DNA of 64,000 nucleotides from NCBI GenBank assembly GCA_001709035.1, contig LVKA01000027.1, positions 62,001 through 126,000 of the forward strand. The letters are read 5' to 3'. Below are positions 37,827 to 49,990 of the stretch, one piece after another. A model generated the notes under the pieces. That model searched no databases and was not told where the DNA came from. It worked only from the letters and a program-made list of their open reading frames with translations. Position numbers and translations under genes: made by a program. Position 1 is the stretch's first letter, and each line of letters begins with the position of its first letter. The stretch is from Candidatus Thiodiazotropha endoloripes. GTDB taxonomy: Bacteria; Pseudomonadota; Gammaproteobacteria; Chromatiales; Chromatiaceae.

Positions 37827-40009
37827 TAGTGACTTCCTTTGAGGATGATTGCGCCCAATGGGGGCAGGGTGAGGGTGATCGAATGATCCCTACCCATCCA
37901 GGAGACCTCCTCGGTAACCAACGGCATGCCATTCCCCATGTTGGAACCACCGTAAAACTCGGAATCGGAGTTCATGATCTCCTGGTACTGCCCAGGCCGA
38001 TTGACACCGATTCGATAGTTGTCCCTGGGCACCGGTGTGAAGTTGAGTACGATCAGTAACTCATTGCCGTTCCGGTCCTTGCGCGCGTAACTGAGAATCG
38101 ATTGGGAACTGTCGTGACAGTCGATCCACTCAAAACCGGAGAATTCAAACTCATTCTGATGCAGGCTGGGGGACTCCCGGTATAACCCGTTCAGATCGGT
38201 CAGCAGGGTTGTGATTCCCCGGTGGTGAGGATACTCCTGCAGATACCAATCGAGGGTGTCATCATCATTCCACTCCCGCCCCTGGGCAAATTCGCTGCCC
38301 ATGAAGAGCAGCTTTTTACCGGGATAGGTAAACATGTAGGTGTAGAGCAGCCGCAGATTGGCAAACCTTTGCCAGTCATCCCCCGGCATTTTGTCGATCA
38401 TCGAGCCCTTGCCGTGAACCACCTCGTCATGGGAGAAGGGCAAGACAAAATTCTCAGTGAAGGCGTAGAGCAAGCCAAAGGTCAGCAGGTCGTGGTGATA
38501 ATGGCGATAGATCGGATCCTGTGACATGTAGGAGAGGCTGTCATGCATCCAGCCCATGTTCCATTTCATGCTGAATCCCAATCCCCCCAGCCAGGTGGGT
38601 CGTGAGACCTGAGGCCAGGCGGTGGACTCTTCCGCGATCATCATGGTGCCTGGGTGAAGATCGTGTGTAACGCTGTTCAGTTCCCGCAGGAAATCGACCG
38701 CTTCCAGATTCTCCCGGCCACCATACTGATTGGGTACCCAGTCCCCCGGCTCTCTGGAGTAGTCCAGGTAGAGCATCGAGGCGACTGCATCGACCCGCAG
38801 ACCGTCGATATGAAACTCCTCAAGCCAGTAGATGGCGCTGGAGATGAGAAAGTTTCTGACTTCGTTGCGTCCGAAATTGAAGATCAGGGTGCCCCAGTCA
38901 CGGTGCTCGCCCTTGCGTGGATCTTCGTGTTCGTAGAGTGCGGTGCCATCAAACTCCGCCAATGCATGTCGATCTTTGGGAAAGTGGGCCGGCACCCAGT
39001 CAAGCAGAACACCGATCCCGTTCTGATGCAGATGATCGATGAAATATCGAAAATCATCCGGTGTGCCGAAGCGGCTTGTCGGGGCGAAATAGCCGGTTGT
39101 CTGATACCCCCAGGAGCCATCAAAGGGGTGCTCGGTTATGGGTAACAGCTCGATATGGGTAAAGCCGACAGCCTTGACATGATCACACAGCTGATGGGCA
39201 AGATCCCGGTAGTTGAGAAATTCGCCCTGCTCATCCCGGCGCCATGAGCCGAGATGGACTTCATAAACCGACATGGGCTGTTGTTGCCAATTTGTGGTGG
39301 CTCGGTCGTTGATCCAACCTTCATCCTGCCAGCTGTAGTGATCATCGGCGATGACCACGGCGGCCGTTTCCGGCCGACGCTGAAAAAAGTTTCCATAGGG
39401 GTCGGTTCTCAGTGAAACATGACCCTCCTGGGTGCGGACTTCGAACTTGTAGAGCGTGCCGGGGTTGAGTTCGGGGATGAACAGCTCCCATACCCCGGAA
39501 CCGCCCCGGGAGCGCATTGGATGGATACGGCCGTCCCACTGATTGAAATCCCCGACCACCGAAACCCGGGTTGCATTCGGCGCCCATACCGCAAACAGTA
39601 CTCCGTCGATTCCCTCCGCCTGATGGTTATGAGAGCCGAAAAAGCGGTAGACATGGCGATGTTTGCCTTCATTGAACAGATGCAGATCGAATTCCGGCAG
39701 CTGGGTGGAAAAGCTGTAGGGGTCGTGACTACTGTGGCTCTGGCCGAATTTATCCTGCCAATCGAGCAGGTAGTGTTCACTGACCTGGTCGGCCGGCAAT
39801 GACAGGGTGAAAAAATCTGTGCCGCTGAGCCGAGGGATCTGTTGTCCTGTCTCAGCCAGGCTGACCTTTTCCGCATGGGGTAAAAACAGGTTGATCTGAC
39901 AAACACCTGCATTCACATGGCGCCCCAATACCTCAAATGGATCATGATGGCATGCATCGATGATGCGTTGCATGCCATCGCTGATTGTGTTTGTCTTTTG
40001 GCTTGTCAT
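37826..40009 (-). CDS. glgB: 1,4-alpha-glucan branching enzyme (GH13)
   Basis: Introduces alpha-1,6 branches in glycogen. The 727-residue product has an N-terminal carbohydrate-binding region ([11 protein letters not shown] near residue 21) and the GH13 barrel with [14 protein letters not shown] near 334. The catalytic [15 protein letters not shown] near 403, [11 protein letters not shown] near 455 and [15 protein letters not shown] near 520 follow. The terminal beta domain ends GAIILKG. Length matches E. coli GlgB. It is divergent from glgC across 352 bases. Confidence 0.97.
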   Translation of the reverse strand: MTSQKTNTISDGMQRIIDACHHDPFEVLGRHVNAGVCQINLFLPHAEKVSLAETGQQIPRLSGTDFFTLSLPADQVSEHYLLDWQDKFGQSHSSHDPYSFSTQLPEFDLHLFNEGKHRHVYRFFGSHNHQAEGIDGVLFAVWAPNATRVSVVGDFNQWDGRIHPMRSRGGSGVWELFIPELNPGTLYKFEVRTQEGHVSLRTDPYGNFFQRRPETAAVVIADDHYSWQDEGWINDRATTNWQQQPMSVYEVHLGSWRRDEQGEFLNYRDLAHQLCDHVKAVGFTHIELLPITEHPFDGSWGYQTTGYFAPTSRFGTPDDFRYFIDHLHQNGIGVLLDWVPAHFPKDRHALAEFDGTALYEHEDPRKGEHRDWGTLIFNFGRNEVRNFLISSAIYWLEEFHIDGLRVDAVASMLYLDYSREPGDWVPNQYGGRENLEAVDFLRELNSVTHDLHPGTMMIAEESTAWPQVSRPTWLGGLGFSMKWNMGWMHDSLSYMSQDPIYRHYHHDLLTFGLLYAFTENFVLPFSHDEVVHGKGSMIDKMPGDDWQRFANLRLLYTYMFTYPGKKLLFMGSEFAQGREWNDDDTLDWYLQEYPHHRGITTLLTDLNGLYRESPSLHQNEFEFSGFEWIDCHDSSQSILSYARKDRNGNELLIVLNFTPVPRDNYRIGVNRPGQYQEIMNSDSEFYGGSNMGNGMPLVTEEVSWMGRDHSITLTLPPLGAIILKGSH

Positions 40010-40361
40010 AGTTAAGAAAACCTGCTTCTTGGAGTACGCCTTGAAGGGAACATGATGTTACCATAGTCTGGAGTAGTGTCTCATACTAATGCGCCTTAAA
40101 TAGCGTGACGCCAAGTCAATGGACGCCGTGCAGGTGACGCAGGGAACGGCACACCCTTTTCAAGTCACTTTAGATTGTGCGGACGATGAGTTGGGATCCC
40201 ACCTGGAGGCAGCTCCACTGTGGCTCCAATTCTGCGTTGCACCATTATGAGTGTGCGTTACTATGAGACATTGCACGAGATCCTGGCTGGTAAACAATTG
40301 AACCAGGTGTAGACAAAAAACGGCAGTAATTGTTGGCCTAACGGCTATGGAGGAACACTCG
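40010..40361. other. glgB-glgC divergent intergenic region
   Basis: Must hold the promoters of both divergent glycogen genes. A GGAGG ribosome site at 40349-40353 precedes glgC. No clear operator, riboswitch or RNA was recognised. Confidence 0.5.
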
Positions 40362-41627
40362 ATGATAGACCAGAGCCAGCGCTTTGTCAGTCGGTTGACA
40401 AGAAATACCCTTGCGCTGATCCTAGCAGGTGGACGCGGTTCCAGACTCAAGCATCTGACCAAGTGGCGCTCCAAGCCTGCGGTTCCCTTTGGTGGGAAGT
40501 TTCGGATTGTCGATTTTCCTCTATCCAACTGCATCAACTCGGGAATACGCCGAGTTGGTGTACTGACCCAATACAAAGCACACTCCCTGCTGCTGCACAT
40601 CCAGCGCGGTTGGAACTTCCTGCGTGGGGAGTTTGGTGAGTTTGTCGAGTTACTGCCGGCGCAACAGCGGATTGAGAGCAGCTGGTATGAGGGTACGGCA
40701 GATGCGGTCTACCAGAATCTGGATATCCTGCGCAGCCACAACCCGGATTATGTGCTGATTCTGGCCGGTGATCATATCTATAAAATGGACTATGGCACCA
40801 TGATCGCCGAACATGTTGAATCCGGTGCCGATATGACCGTAGGTTGCCTGACGGTGGATCTGGAAAGCGCCAAGGAGTTTGGCGTGATGACCGTCGATTC
40901 TGAAAACTGGGTCAGTGAGTTCAGCGAAAAACCGGCCGACCCGAAACCGATTCCGGGACATGATAATTTGGCTCTGGCCTCAATGGGGATCTACGTATTC
41001 AACCGTAAGTTTCTCTTCGAGCAGCTGATCCGGGATGCGGATACGCCCCAATCATCACACGATTTCGGCAAGGACATCATTCCCCAGGTGATCGAAAAAT
41101 ACCGGGTGCTGGCCTATCCGTTCACCGACTCCAGCAGCGGCAAACAGGCCTACTGGCGTGATGTGGGCACCATTGATGCCTTCTGGACCGCCAATCTGGA
41201 GCTGATCGGTGTCACCCCACCACTCAATCTCTACGATCGCAGCTGGCCCATCTGGACCTATCAGGAGCAACTGCCTCCCGCCAAGTTCGTGTTTGATGAT
41301 GAAGAGCGGCGCGGCATGGCGGTGGATTCCATGGTCTCGGGGGGGTGTGTGATCTCCGGCGCCAAGGTGACCAATTCCCTGCTGTTTTCCAATGTGCGGG
41401 TCAACTCATACACGAGTGTGAATCAGACCGTGGTGCTGCCTGACGTTAATATCGGACGTAACTGCAAAATCAACAAAGCGGTGATCGATCGGGGTTGTGA
41501 TATCCCGGAAGGTACGATTATCGGCGAAGACCCCGCTGCGGATGCGGAGCGATTCTATGTCAGTGAAAAGGGCGTTGTGCTGGTGACGCCGGAAATGCTG
41601 GGTCAGGTTCTACACCATGTCAGATAG
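40362..41627 (+). CDS. glgC: glucose-1-phosphate adenylyltransferase
   Basis: Makes ADP-glucose, the control point of bacterial glycogen synthesis. The 421-residue product has [17 protein letters not shown] near residue 17, [20 protein letters not shown] near 35, the [11 protein letters not shown] segment near 138 and a C-terminal beta-helix ([16 protein letters not shown]). ATG 40362 is 8 bases after GGAGG; ATG 40347 lies before that site. It overlaps the GH57 gene by 11 bases. Confidence 0.97.
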   Translation: MIDQSQRFVSRLTRNTLALILAGGRGSRLKHLTKWRSKPAVPFGGKFRIVDFPLSNCINSGIRRVGVLTQYKAHSLLLHIQRGWNFLRGEFGEFVELLPAQQRIESSWYEGTADAVYQNLDILRSHNPDYVLILAGDHIYKMDYGTMIAEHVESGADMTVGCLTVDLESAKEFGVMTVDSENWVSEFSEKPADPKPIPGHDNLALASMGIYVFNRKFLFEQLIRDADTPQSSHDFGKDIIPQVIEKYRVLAYPFTDSSSGKQAYWRDVGTIDAFWTANLELIGVTPPLNLYDRSWPIWTYQEQLPPAKFVFDDEERRGMAVDSMVSGGCVISGAKVTNSLLFSNVRVNSYTSVNQTVVLPDVNIGRNCKINKAVIDRGCDIPEGTIIGEDPAADAERFYVSEKGVVLVTPEMLGQVLHHVR

Positions 41628-43332
41628 TGAACATCAAGATAACCGCTTGCAGGTGGTTTTCTGCTGGCACATGCACCAGCCCTACTACAAAGGGCCGGAG
41701 GGTAGTGACTATTTGCTGCCCTGGGTCTATCTGCATGGCTTGAAGGACTACGCTGATATGGTGGCACATCTTGAACATGTGCCGGATGCCAAGGCGGTGG
41801 TGAATTTCGCCCCCGTGCTGCTTGAGCAGATCGATGACTACAGCGAGCAGATTGCCGCCTGGTTGAAAACGGGGCAGTTGATCAAGGATCCTCTGCTGGC
41901 CGCCTTGGCCGGTCCTGGACTGCCGGTGGATGAGGTCTCCCGCAAAGCATTGATCAGTGCCTGTCTGCGGGCCAATGAACATCGTCTGATCAGCCGCTTC
42001 AAGCACTTCAATGAGCTGGCCGACCTGGTCAAGCACATCCTGGAAAACGACCGCATGGTCGGTTATCTCAACGATCAGTGTCTGGTCGATCTGCTGGTCT
42101 GGTATCACCTGGCCTGGGTGGGGGAGTGTCAGCGGGTCAACGATCTGCGGGTCAGGTCGCTGCAGGCCAAGGGCCGGGGATTCAATTCCGATGATCGTCG
42201 AAGACTGATGGAACTGATCGGAGAAGTGCTGCAGGAGTTGCCCGGCCGCTATGCTAAATTGGCAAAATCGGGCCAGGTGGAACTCTCGGTGACCCCCTAT
42301 GCCCACCCGATTGTACCGTTGATGATCGATATGGATTCTGCCAAGGATGCCTTGCCTTCGATTCATATGCCCGAGCTTGAGAAGTACCCGGGTGGCGAGT
42401 CCCGTGCGAGATGGCATATTCGCAAGGGGTTGGAGGTGTTTGAAAAACATTTCGACTTTCGACCCAAAGGGTGTTGGCCGTCAGAGGGCGGGGTCAGCGA
42501 AGCCACCCTGAAAATGTTGGAAGAAGAGGGGTTCAACTGGGCGGCCACCGGACAGCAGGTGCTGAGCAACAGCCTGATGGCCGGAGGCGGAGACTCCCAG
42601 CTGCCCGAGAACTGGGTCCACTCTGCGTACCATGTACAGGAGGGGCATCTGAACATGTTCTTCCGCGATGATGGCCTGTCAGACCTGATTGGCTTCACCT
42701 ATGGCGAGTGGCATGCCGATGATGCGGTCGGGGATCTGATCAATCACCTGGTCAATATCGCCGATGCCTGTGAAGGGGATCCGGATGCCGTGGTGTCGAT
42801 CATCATGGATGGTGAAAATGCCTGGGAATACTACCCCTACAACGGCAGCTACTTTCTCAACGCCATGTACGAAAGATTGGCGGAGCACCCCCGTCTGCGT
42901 CTGACCACCTTTTCAGAGGTGTTGGATCGGCAGAAGAAACTCTCGCCAAGACTCTCCAAGCTGGTAGCCGGCAGCTGGGTCTATGGCACCTTCACCACCT
43001 GGATTGGCGATCGCGATAAGAATCGCGCCTGGGATATGTTGGGTGAGGCCAAGAAGGTTTATGACCAGGTCCTGGCAAACAAGAATTTTTCCGATGATCA
43101 GCTAAGGGAAATTGAAAAGCAGTTGGCAATTTGTGAAGGTTCCGATTGGTTTTGGTGGTTCGGTGACTACAATCCTGAGTCCACCGTAAGCGATTTTGAA
43201 CAGCTGTTTCGCAGCCAACTTTCCCATCTGTTCGAGTTGCTGGGTGAACCCGTACCGGACTATCTTTCCGAAGTTTTTGCTGTAGGCAGCGGAGCACCGG
43301 TGCAGGGCGGAGTGATGAAAAAGAATGATTAA
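41617..43332 (+). CDS. glycoside hydrolase family 57 protein
   Basis: A 571-residue alpha-glucan-active enzyme of family GH57. The first family motif is HMHQPYY near residue 18, the catalytic-nucleophile region appears as [11 protein letters not shown] near 287, and the acid/base region is [16 protein letters not shown] near 390. GH57 members act as alpha-amylases, 4-alpha-glucanotransferases or branching enzymes, and the activity cannot be fixed from sequence. As a GH13 branching enzyme is encoded nearby, debranching, amylase or transferase activity is more likely. It starts inside glgC (11-base overlap), so the two are translationally coupled, and malQ follows after 51 bases. Confidence 0.9.
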   Translation: MSDSEHQDNRLQVVFCWHMHQPYYKGPEGSDYLLPWVYLHGLKDYADMVAHLEHVPDAKAVVNFAPVLLEQIDDYSEQIAAWLKTGQLIKDPLLAALAGPGLPVDEVSRKALISACLRANEHRLISRFKHFNELADLVKHILENDRMVGYLNDQCLVDLLVWYHLAWVGECQRVNDLRVRSLQAKGRGFNSDDRRRLMELIGEVLQELPGRYAKLAKSGQVELSVTPYAHPIVPLMIDMDSAKDALPSIHMPELEKYPGGESRARWHIRKGLEVFEKHFDFRPKGCWPSEGGVSEATLKMLEEEGFNWAATGQQVLSNSLMAGGGDSQLPENWVHSAYHVQEGHLNMFFRDDGLSDLIGFTYGEWHADDAVGDLINHLVNIADACEGDPDAVVSIIMDGENAWEYYPYNGSYFLNAMYERLAEHPRLRLTTFSEVLDRQKKLSPRLSKLVAGSWVYGTFTTWIGDRDKNRAWDMLGEAKKVYDQVLANKNFSDDQLREIEKQLAICEGSDWFWWFGDYNPESTVSDFEQLFRSQLSHLFELLGEPVPDYLSEVFAVGSGAPVQGGVMKKND

Positions 43333-43383
43333 CACCAACACGCGATTGCACAACAGCTCGCTGTCCATTGCCGGGAATGTCTT

Positions 43384-44874
43384 ATGAATGAAGCGGCCGA
43401 CCCGCAGCTTCAACCTGTTCACAGCCTGTTGAAACGTCGCCGTGCCGGTGTGCTGCTCCATATCACCTCACTGCCAGGGCCTGCGACAGTCGGGGATCTG
43501 GGCAGCAACGCCTATCGCTTTGTCGATTTCCTGGTGGCCTCCGGAATGACTGTTTGGCAGATACTGCCAATTGGTCCAACCATGCACGACAACTCACCCT
43601 ATCAGAGCAGTTCAGTCTATGCGGGGAATCCTCGCTTGATCAGCCTGGAGATGCTGCTTGAGCGGGGCTGGTTGGATGAGATGCCGGAAGCACCGATCTC
43701 CGACGAGGTGAAATCCAACTCGATACATAACGCCAGTAAACGATTTCAAGAGTCCGCCAGTGATGAGGAGCGCCATGAATATCAGCGCTTCATCGCCGAA
43801 CAGAAACACTGGCTTGAAGATTACGCACTGTTCCAGGCTTTAAAGCAGGAAGAGAACGCTTGCTGGTGGGATTGGCATGTGACCCTGCGGGATCGGAAGC
43901 CACAGGCACTGGCGATGGCCAGAGCCAGACTCAAGTCGGTGATCCAGACGATCTGTTTCGAACAGTATCTGTTCTACACCCAGTGGATGTGCCTCAAACA
44001 GTACGCCAACGAGCGGGGGGTTCTGCTGTTTGGTGATGTACCGATCTTCGTTGCACACGACAGCGCCGAGGTTTGGGCCCATCGAGAAATTTTTGATCTG
44101 TTGGAGGATGGGCATCCGCGGGTTGTTGCCGGTGTACCTCCGGACTATTTCTCTGAGACTGGACAGCGCTGGGGCAATCCTCTCTATTGCTGGGATAAGC
44201 TATCTGAAGACAATTTCAGTTTCTGGGTGAATCGACTCAAAGCCCAATCCACACTGTTTGATCTGCTGCGGATTGACCATTTTCGGGGCTTTGAAGCCTA
44301 TTGGGAAATACCCGCCGAGGAAGAGACTGCGGTGAACGGTCATTGGGTGGAGGCGCCGGGAGAGGAGCTGTTCGGGGTGCTCTACCGGGAGTTGCCCGAC
44401 CTGGAGCTGGTGGCTGAAGACCTGGGTGTCATCACCCCGGAGGTTGAGGCCTTGCGCAAGGCCTGTGATCTACCCGGCATGAAGATTCTGCAGTTCGCCT
44501 TCTCCGGTGGCGCGGACAATCCCTATCTGCCTTTCCACCATACCAAGGATGCGGTGGTCTATACCGGAACCCATGATAACGATACCACCTTGGGCTGGTA
44601 TACCGGCCTGGATGATCAATCCCGTGAATTTGTCGACGAGTATCTGGGTAAACCACGGGAGATCATGCCCTGGCCGATGATCCGCTCAGCTCTGGCATCC
44701 CGGGCAAATCTGGCGATCATCCCGCTGCAGGATATACTGGGTCTCGACGGTAGCCATCGTATGAACACCCCGGGTACAACCGAAGGCAACTGGGATTGGC
44801 GTTTCGATTGGGAGATGGTCAAGCCGGAAACGGAATCCCGTTTAATGCATCGGGTAAAGATGTACGGCCGCTAA
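43384..44874 (+). CDS. malQ: 4-alpha-glucanotransferase
   Basis: GH77 disproportionating enzyme that rearranges malto-oligosaccharides. The 496-residue product starts with RRRAGVLLHITSLPGP, then VWQILPIGPT near residue 57. The catalytic LRIDHFRGFEAYWEIP is near 295, ELVAEDLGVITPEV near 340 and VVYTGTHDNDTTLGW near 395. Length is typical of bacterial MalQ. It follows glgC and GH57 on the same strand, suggesting a glycogen synthesis and remodelling transcript. Confidence 0.96.
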   Translation: MNEAADPQLQPVHSLLKRRRAGVLLHITSLPGPATVGDLGSNAYRFVDFLVASGMTVWQILPIGPTMHDNSPYQSSSVYAGNPRLISLEMLLERGWLDEMPEAPISDEVKSNSIHNASKRFQESASDEERHEYQRFIAEQKHWLEDYALFQALKQEENACWWDWHVTLRDRKPQALAMARARLKSVIQTICFEQYLFYTQWMCLKQYANERGVLLFGDVPIFVAHDSAEVWAHREIFDLLEDGHPRVVAGVPPDYFSETGQRWGNPLYCWDKLSEDNFSFWVNRLKAQSTLFDLLRIDHFRGFEAYWEIPAEEETAVNGHWVEAPGEELFGVLYRELPDLELVAEDLGVITPEVEALRKACDLPGMKILQFAFSGGADNPYLPFHHTKDAVVYTGTHDNDTTLGWYTGLDDQSREFVDEYLGKPREIMPWPMIRSALASRANLAIIPLQDILGLDGSHRMNTPGTTEGNWDWRFDWEMVKPETESRLMHRVKMYGR

Positions 44875-44936
44875 TTGCTAAACGTATTGAGCGCTTAGGC
44901 TTCAGACCTCAGGCCGGTCAGTGCAGGCAAAAAAAA

Positions 44937-44961
44937 CCGCTTCGTCATTTCGTCGAAGCGG
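44937..44961 (-). terminator. minus-strand intrinsic terminator without a gene
   Basis: CCGCTTCG and CGAAGCGG pair around a 9-base loop. On the plus strand an A run lies directly before the hairpin, so on the minus strand the hairpin is followed by a run of eight T, the classic Rho-independent form. No protein gene transcribed leftward lies between it and purL. Confidence 0.75.
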
Positions 44962-45699
44962 CTATACCAAAGGAGGATGGAGGAGATAAGCCACCAGAAA
45001 ACGTGTTCTGGCTGACTTGAGCTTATTTCAACATTGCTGCAGCTGGCTTTCATTGAGAAAAATCAATATCGAGGAAATATCACCTTCAGCGTGATCCAGT
45101 TCTCAATATTTAGCTGAGTCTGCATTTTTCCCGTATGATGAGCAAGTTAGCGCCTTTGATCCTCAGTGAATCTGGGGTAGCCTATTGGCAGTCATAGTGA
45201 TGATGACAAGGATAAAACGGATTTAGTCAGAGAGGGAATTCTATCTGCGATCACTATTGGGCCGCTCTTCACAGCAGTCCGTCGCACTCCCTTTCATACG
45301 ATTTCAAAAAACGACTCAAGAGAGTTTGTCGGTCAACGTTTCGGCCCGATTGATATGACCGTCTCACGAGACGAATCTATTGGCAGTCACCTGTTCGAGC
45401 CTTTCGAAGCGTGGTGCTGTTTAAAGGACTAGCGCGTGGTGTTCTCAATGCGTTTATCAGTACTGTTTCAGGCAACAAGTGCGGTTGAGATAGCCCCCGT
45501 GTACAGATCTCTATGGAGGAGAACTTTCGGCAGTTGCCGAATCATGGTAGTCCATTGTTTCGCTTGAGAGGTGATGGACTACCTTTTTTTTGCCTGGCAT
45601 ATCCACATCCGCCAGTGCCAGTCCTGGTATGAAGTCTGTGGGTGAGGGGCTTTTTCGAGTATCATTACCCCATTCCTAATCTAAGACATAGGCTTGACG
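44962..45699. other. long intergenic region, possible small RNAs or gene remnant
   Basis: There is no supported protein gene in the 825 bases between malQ and purL. The region is bounded by two outward-facing intrinsic terminators (44937-44961 for leftward, 45546-45590 for rightward transcripts). It also holds an 83-codon open frame (45181-45432, plus strand) without an ATG, GTG or TTG near its start, and a 13-base direct repeat CTATTGGCAGTCA at 45182 and 45377. These are best explained as small RNA genes or a decayed gene; neither is proven. Confidence 0.45.
45526..45590 (+). terminator. tandem hairpins and T run, possible sRNA 3' end
   Basis: TTCGGCA-GT-TGCCGAA (45526-45541) is followed by a second hairpin with 10-base arms GGTAGTCCAT (45546-45555) and ATGGACTACC (45573-45582), then eight T. 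This strong Rho-independent terminator lies about 670 bases after malQ and 110 before purL. Two consecutive stems before a T run resemble a small RNA. Confidence 0.75.
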
Positions 45700-48600
45700 A
45701 TGTTGATTCTCCGTGGCGCCCCCGCACTTTCCGATTTTCGCCTGCAAAAACTGACCAAACGACTTTCGGAGCAACTTGGTGTTGCGGTGGATCTGGTGTC
45801 TGAATATCTCCATTTTGCCAATGTGGAGCAGTCCCTGGAGGACGAAGAGAAGGCGGTTTTGGAGACAATTCTCCGCTATGGTCCGTCACGGCCTGCCAGA
45901 ACGTCGAGCGGCACCCTGTTACTGGTCGTACCCCGGCCGGGCACCCTCTCTCCCTGGTCATCCAAGGCAACCGATATCGCTCACCATTGTGGCCTGGAGA
46001 AGGTTCGAAGGCTCGAGCGCGGTATTGGTCACTATTTGAGCATCGAAGGGGAGCCGCTCAACAGTGAACAGTTTATGCAGGCGGCTGCGCTGCTGCATGA
46101 CCGAATGACCGAGACTGTGCTTTCGGATGCGGAGGATGCCAGCTGCCTGTTCCAGCAGGCAGAACCAGCTGAGTACAAACAGGTGGATGTCATCAAAGGC
46201 GGACTGGATGCCCTGAAGCGCGCCAATCAGAGCCTTGGCCTGGCCCTGTCAGAGGATGAGATTGAGTATCTGGTGGAGAGTTTTCAATCGCTGCAGCGCA
46301 ATCCGACGGATGTCGAGCTGATGATGTTTGCCCAGGCGAATTCAGAGCACTGTCGTCACAAAATTTTCAATGCTGACTGGGTGATCGACGGCGAGTCCCA
46401 GCCGCACTCCCTGTTCAAGATGATTCGCAATACCACTCAGGTCTCCCCCAAGGATGTGCTCTCGGCCTATAAGGACAATGCAGCGGTAATACAGGGGCCG
46501 GATGCGGAGCGTTTCGTACTCGACCCGGAAACGCTCAACTACGGTTACGGGCAGGAGGAGATCAACATTCTGATGAAAGTTGAGACCCATAACCACCCGA
46601 CTGCCATCTCACCGGATCCAGGTGCGGCAACCGGTTCTGGCGGTGAGATCCGTGATGAAGGTGCAACGGGTAAGGGTTCCAAACCCAAAGCCGGTTTGTG
46701 TGGTTTCTCCGTCTCCAATCTGAAACTTCCCGATGCCGAGAGGCCCTGGGAGGTGGAATACGGCAAGCCAGGACGTATCGTCTCGGCGCTGGATATCATG
46801 CTGGAGGGACCAATCGGTGCCGCGTCATTCAATAATGAATTCGGGCGTCCCAACCTGTGCGGCTATTTTCGAACCTACGAGGCTGAAGTACCAGGTCCTG
46901 ATGGCGTAGAAGTTCGCGGTTATCACAAACCGATCATGCTGGCAGGCGGATTGGGCAACATCCGTAAGGAGCATATTGAAAAACACTCATTCCCCAGCGG
47001 TTCTCCACTGATTGTGCTGGGTGGACCGGCGATGCTGATCGGATTGGGTGGCGGTGCCGCCTCCAGTATGGCCAGCGGCACCTCGGCCGAGGATCTCGAT
47101 TTTGCTTCGGTACAGCGTTCGAATCCGGAGATGGAGCGTCGCTGTCAGGAAGTGATCGATGCCTGTTGGGCCCGGGGTGAGGAGAATCCGATCCTGTTTA
47201 TTCATGATGTGGGTGCCGGGGGGCTCTCCAACGCCTTGCCTGAGCTGGTCCATGATGCTGGGCTGGGCGGACAGTTCGAGCTGCGCGCCGTACCCAACGA
47301 CGACCTGGGCATGTCACCAATGGAGATCTGGTGTAACGAATCCCAGGAGCGCTATGTGATGGCGGTCGATGTCAACAAGCTGGAAGGGTTCAAGGCGATC
47401 TGTGAACGGGAGCGTTGCCCCTATGCCGTGGTGGGAGAGGCGGTTGATGAGCAGCAGCTGATCCTCGGCGATGCCCATTTCGACAACAATCCCATCGATA
47501 TCCCGATGAATCTGCTGTTCGGTAAACCACCGCGGATGCTCAAGGATGTTCGTCGCAAGACGTTTCAAAAACCGGAACTTGATTTTGACGATATCGATCT
47601 GAAGGAGGCGGCTTTGCGGGTACTGCAACTACCGACCGTCGCCAACAAGACTTTTCTGATCAGCATCGGCGATCGTTCGATCACCGGTATGGTGACTCGC
47701 GATCAGATGGTGGGGCCCTGGCAGGTGCCGGTAGCGGATGTGGCCGTCACCGCCTCCGGTCTGATGGGGTACACCGGCGAAGCGATGGCGATGGGCGAGC
47801 GAACCCCCTTGGCGCTGCTGGATGCTCCGGCATCCGGACGTATGGCCATCGGCGAGGCGATCACCAACATCGCCGCATCCAGCATCGCTCAGCTGTCCGA
47901 CATCAAGCTCTCAGCCAATTGGATGGCGCCCGCCGGCCATCCCGGTGAGGATGCGAAGTTGTATGACACGGTCAAGGCAGTTGGCATGGAGCTCTGTCCC
48001 GCATTGGGCATTGCCATACCGGTCGGTAAGGACTCCATGTCGATGAAAACCGTCTGGCAGGAGCAGGGTGAGGAGCGGGCCGTAACGGCACCGATCTCAT
48101 TGATCATTTCAGCCTTTTCCCCGGTTACCGATGTGCGTCGCACCCTCACGCCCCAGTTACGCCGTGATCTTGGTGATACCGATCTGATTCTGATCGATCT
48201 GGGTAAGGGGATGAATCGGTTGGGTGCCTCGGCACTGGCACAGGTCTATCGTCAGATGGGCCATCATGGTGCGGACCTGGATGATCCTGCCGCCATGCAG
48301 CGTTTTTTCAATATGATTCAGGAACTGAACCAGAATGACCTGCTACTGGCCTACCATGATCGCTCCGATGGCGGTCTGTTTGCCCTGGTCTGTGAAATGG
48401 CGTTTGCCGGCCATTGCGGGGTGAGCATCGATGTCGACGACCTGGGAGAGGATGATTGTGCGGTTCTGTTCAACGAGGAGCTTGGTGCGGTCATCCAGGT
48501 CCGCCACAACGATACCGATGATGTTCTGAAAATGCTCAACGATGCGGGACTGGGGCGCTGCAGCCATGTGATCGGTACCTTGAACAGCGATGACCGGATT

Positions 48601-49587
48601 GAATTCAATCGATCGGGCAGTCCGGTCGTGGCGGATCAGCGCAATGTCTTTCAGCAGGCCTGGTCTGAGACCAGTCGCCGGATGCAGGCATTGCGAGATA
48701 ACCCCGAGTGTGCGGATGAGGAGTATCAACGACTTGATGAGGCGGATCCCGGTATCCAGGTCAGCCTCAGCTTTGATCCGGAAGAGGATGTGGCCGCACC
48801 GATGATCGCCACCGGAGTCAGACCGGCAATGGCCATCCTGCGGGAGCAGGGGGTCAATGGTCAACTGGAGATGGCGGCCGCTTTTCACCGCGCAGGTTTT
48901 GACTGTGTGGATGTGCATATGTCCGATATCATCGAGGGTCGAAGCCGACTCGATCAGTTCAAAGGTCTGGTAGCCTGTGGTGGATTCTCCTACGGTGATG
49001 TGCTCGGCGCCGGTGAGGGTTGGGCCAAATCGGTACTGTTCAACGAGCGGGCGAGAGAGACCTTCGCGGATTTCTTCAACCGTTCCGACAGCTTTGCACT
49101 GGGGGTCTGTAACGGCTGCCAGATGCTATCCAATCTGCATCAGCTGATTCCGGGTACCGAGCATTGGCCCCACTTCGTGCGAAATCGATCCGAACAGTTT
49201 GAAGCCAGATTTGTCACCGTTGAAGTGACTGAATCACCCTCCATCCTGTTGGCCGGCATGCAGGGCTCCCGTCTGCCGATCGCGGTGGCGCATGGTGAGG
49301 GGCGGGCCGAGTTCCGCAGTCAGGAACAGTTGTCACAGGCCCGTGAGCTGATGGCCCTGCGCTATCTGGAGAACAGTGGCGAGGTGGCGAGCCGATATCC
49401 GGCCAATCCGAATGGATCCCCTGAAGGCATGACCGGTTTTTGCAGCCGGGACGGTCGGGTCACCATCATGATGCCCCACCCGGAGCGGGTAACCCGAACG
49501 GTTCAGCACTCCTGGCATCCGGATGGGTGGGGAGAGGATGCGCCCTGGCTGCGCCTGTTCCGAAACGCCCGCCGCTGGGTGGAGTGA
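45700..49587 (+). CDS. purL: phosphoribosyl-FGAM synthase, large single-chain form
   Basis: Fourth step of purine synthesis, converting FGAR to FGAM with glutamine. The 1295-residue length equals E. coli PurL. The synthetase part shows [18 protein letters not shown] near residue 210, [20 protein letters not shown] near 295 and [10 protein letters not shown] near 775. The C-terminal glutaminase has [12 protein letters not shown] near 1140 and MPHPERV near 1262. ATG 45700 is preferred over the TTG 6 bases upstream. It is monocistronic as far as visible. Confidence 0.98.
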   Translation: MLILRGAPALSDFRLQKLTKRLSEQLGVAVDLVSEYLHFANVEQSLEDEEKAVLETILRYGPSRPARTSSGTLLLVVPRPGTLSPWSSKATDIAHHCGLEKVRRLERGIGHYLSIEGEPLNSEQFMQAAALLHDRMTETVLSDAEDASCLFQQAEPAEYKQVDVIKGGLDALKRANQSLGLALSEDEIEYLVESFQSLQRNPTDVELMMFAQANSEHCRHKIFNADWVIDGESQPHSLFKMIRNTTQVSPKDVLSAYKDNAAVIQGPDAERFVLDPETLNYGYGQEEINILMKVETHNHPTAISPDPGAATGSGGEIRDEGATGKGSKPKAGLCGFSVSNLKLPDAERPWEVEYGKPGRIVSALDIMLEGPIGAASFNNEFGRPNLCGYFRTYEAEVPGPDGVEVRGYHKPIMLAGGLGNIRKEHIEKHSFPSGSPLIVLGGPAMLIGLGGGAASSMASGTSAEDLDFASVQRSNPEMERRCQEVIDACWARGEENPILFIHDVGAGGLSNALPELVHDAGLGGQFELRAVPNDDLGMSPMEIWCNESQERYVMAVDVNKLEGFKAICERERCPYAVVGEAVDEQQLILGDAHFDNNPIDIPMNLLFGKPPRMLKDVRRKTFQKPELDFDDIDLKEAALRVLQLPTVANKTFLISIGDRSITGMVTRDQMVGPWQVPVADVAVTASGLMGYTGEAMAMGERTPLALLDAPASGRMAIGEAITNIAASSIAQLSDIKLSANWMAPAGHPGEDAKLYDTVKAVGMELCPALGIAIPVGKDSMSMKTVWQEQGEERAVTAPISLIISAFSPVTDVRRTLTPQLRRDLGDTDLILIDLGKGMNRLGASALAQVYRQMGHHGADLDDPAAMQRFFNMIQELNQNDLLLAYHDRSDGGLFALVCEMAFAGHCGVSIDVDDLGEDDCAVLFNEELGAVIQVRHNDTDDVLKMLNDAGLGRCSHVIGTLNSDDRIEFNRSGSPVVADQRNVFQQAWSETSRRMQALRDNPECADEEYQRLDEADPGIQVSLSFDPEEDVAAPMIATGVRPAMAILREQGVNGQLEMAAAFHRAGFDCVDVHMSDIIEGRSRLDQFKGLVACGGFSYGDVLGAGEGWAKSVLFNERARETFADFFNRSDSFALGVCNGCQMLSNLHQLIPGTEHWPHFVRNRSEQFEARFVTVEVTESPSILLAGMQGSRLPIAVAHGEGRAEFRSQEQLSQARELMALRYLENSGEVASRYPANPNGSPEGMTGFCSRDGRVTIMMPHPERVTRTVQHSWHPDGWGEDAPWLRLFRNARRWVE

Positions 49588-49990
49588 TCAGCGGTTGGGC
49601 GGCTTGGGCCACTGACAATCACTAGGTCTTTGTTATTTCAACTCAGCAGGTTGCTGAAATATCAGCAAAAATCTACTTGTTGATTGTGCTCTGGCCGGCA
49701 AAGTAGTCCTATATTTTGAAGCTGTTCAGTAACCACCGCTTTGTTCAAAATGAGCTAAATCAATAGAGTCTGTAATGCGCTCCCGAGATGCTGGTAAGCT
49801 GTTCATAAACAAAGTAAAGTAACATCGCTCGATGCCACTGCACTGAGCCGGAAGAAATTAAAAACAAGCCATCAAGGATGACATCGCAGGATTATTGGGA
49901 TGTGGTCGTTACAGCTTGAGATAAGCGCTGATTTGATCGACGTCATCGACCTTATCTAAACTTATCGAGTCAACACTCTGAAGGAACATC
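49588..49990. other. purL-flavoprotein intergenic region
   Basis: Holds small inverted repeats, including TTTCAACTCAGCA with TGCTGAAA near 49637 (possible purL terminator) and GATCGACGTCATCGAC near 49937 before the flavoprotein gene. GAAGGAAC just before 49991 is its ribosome site. No gene was found. Confidence 0.5.
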
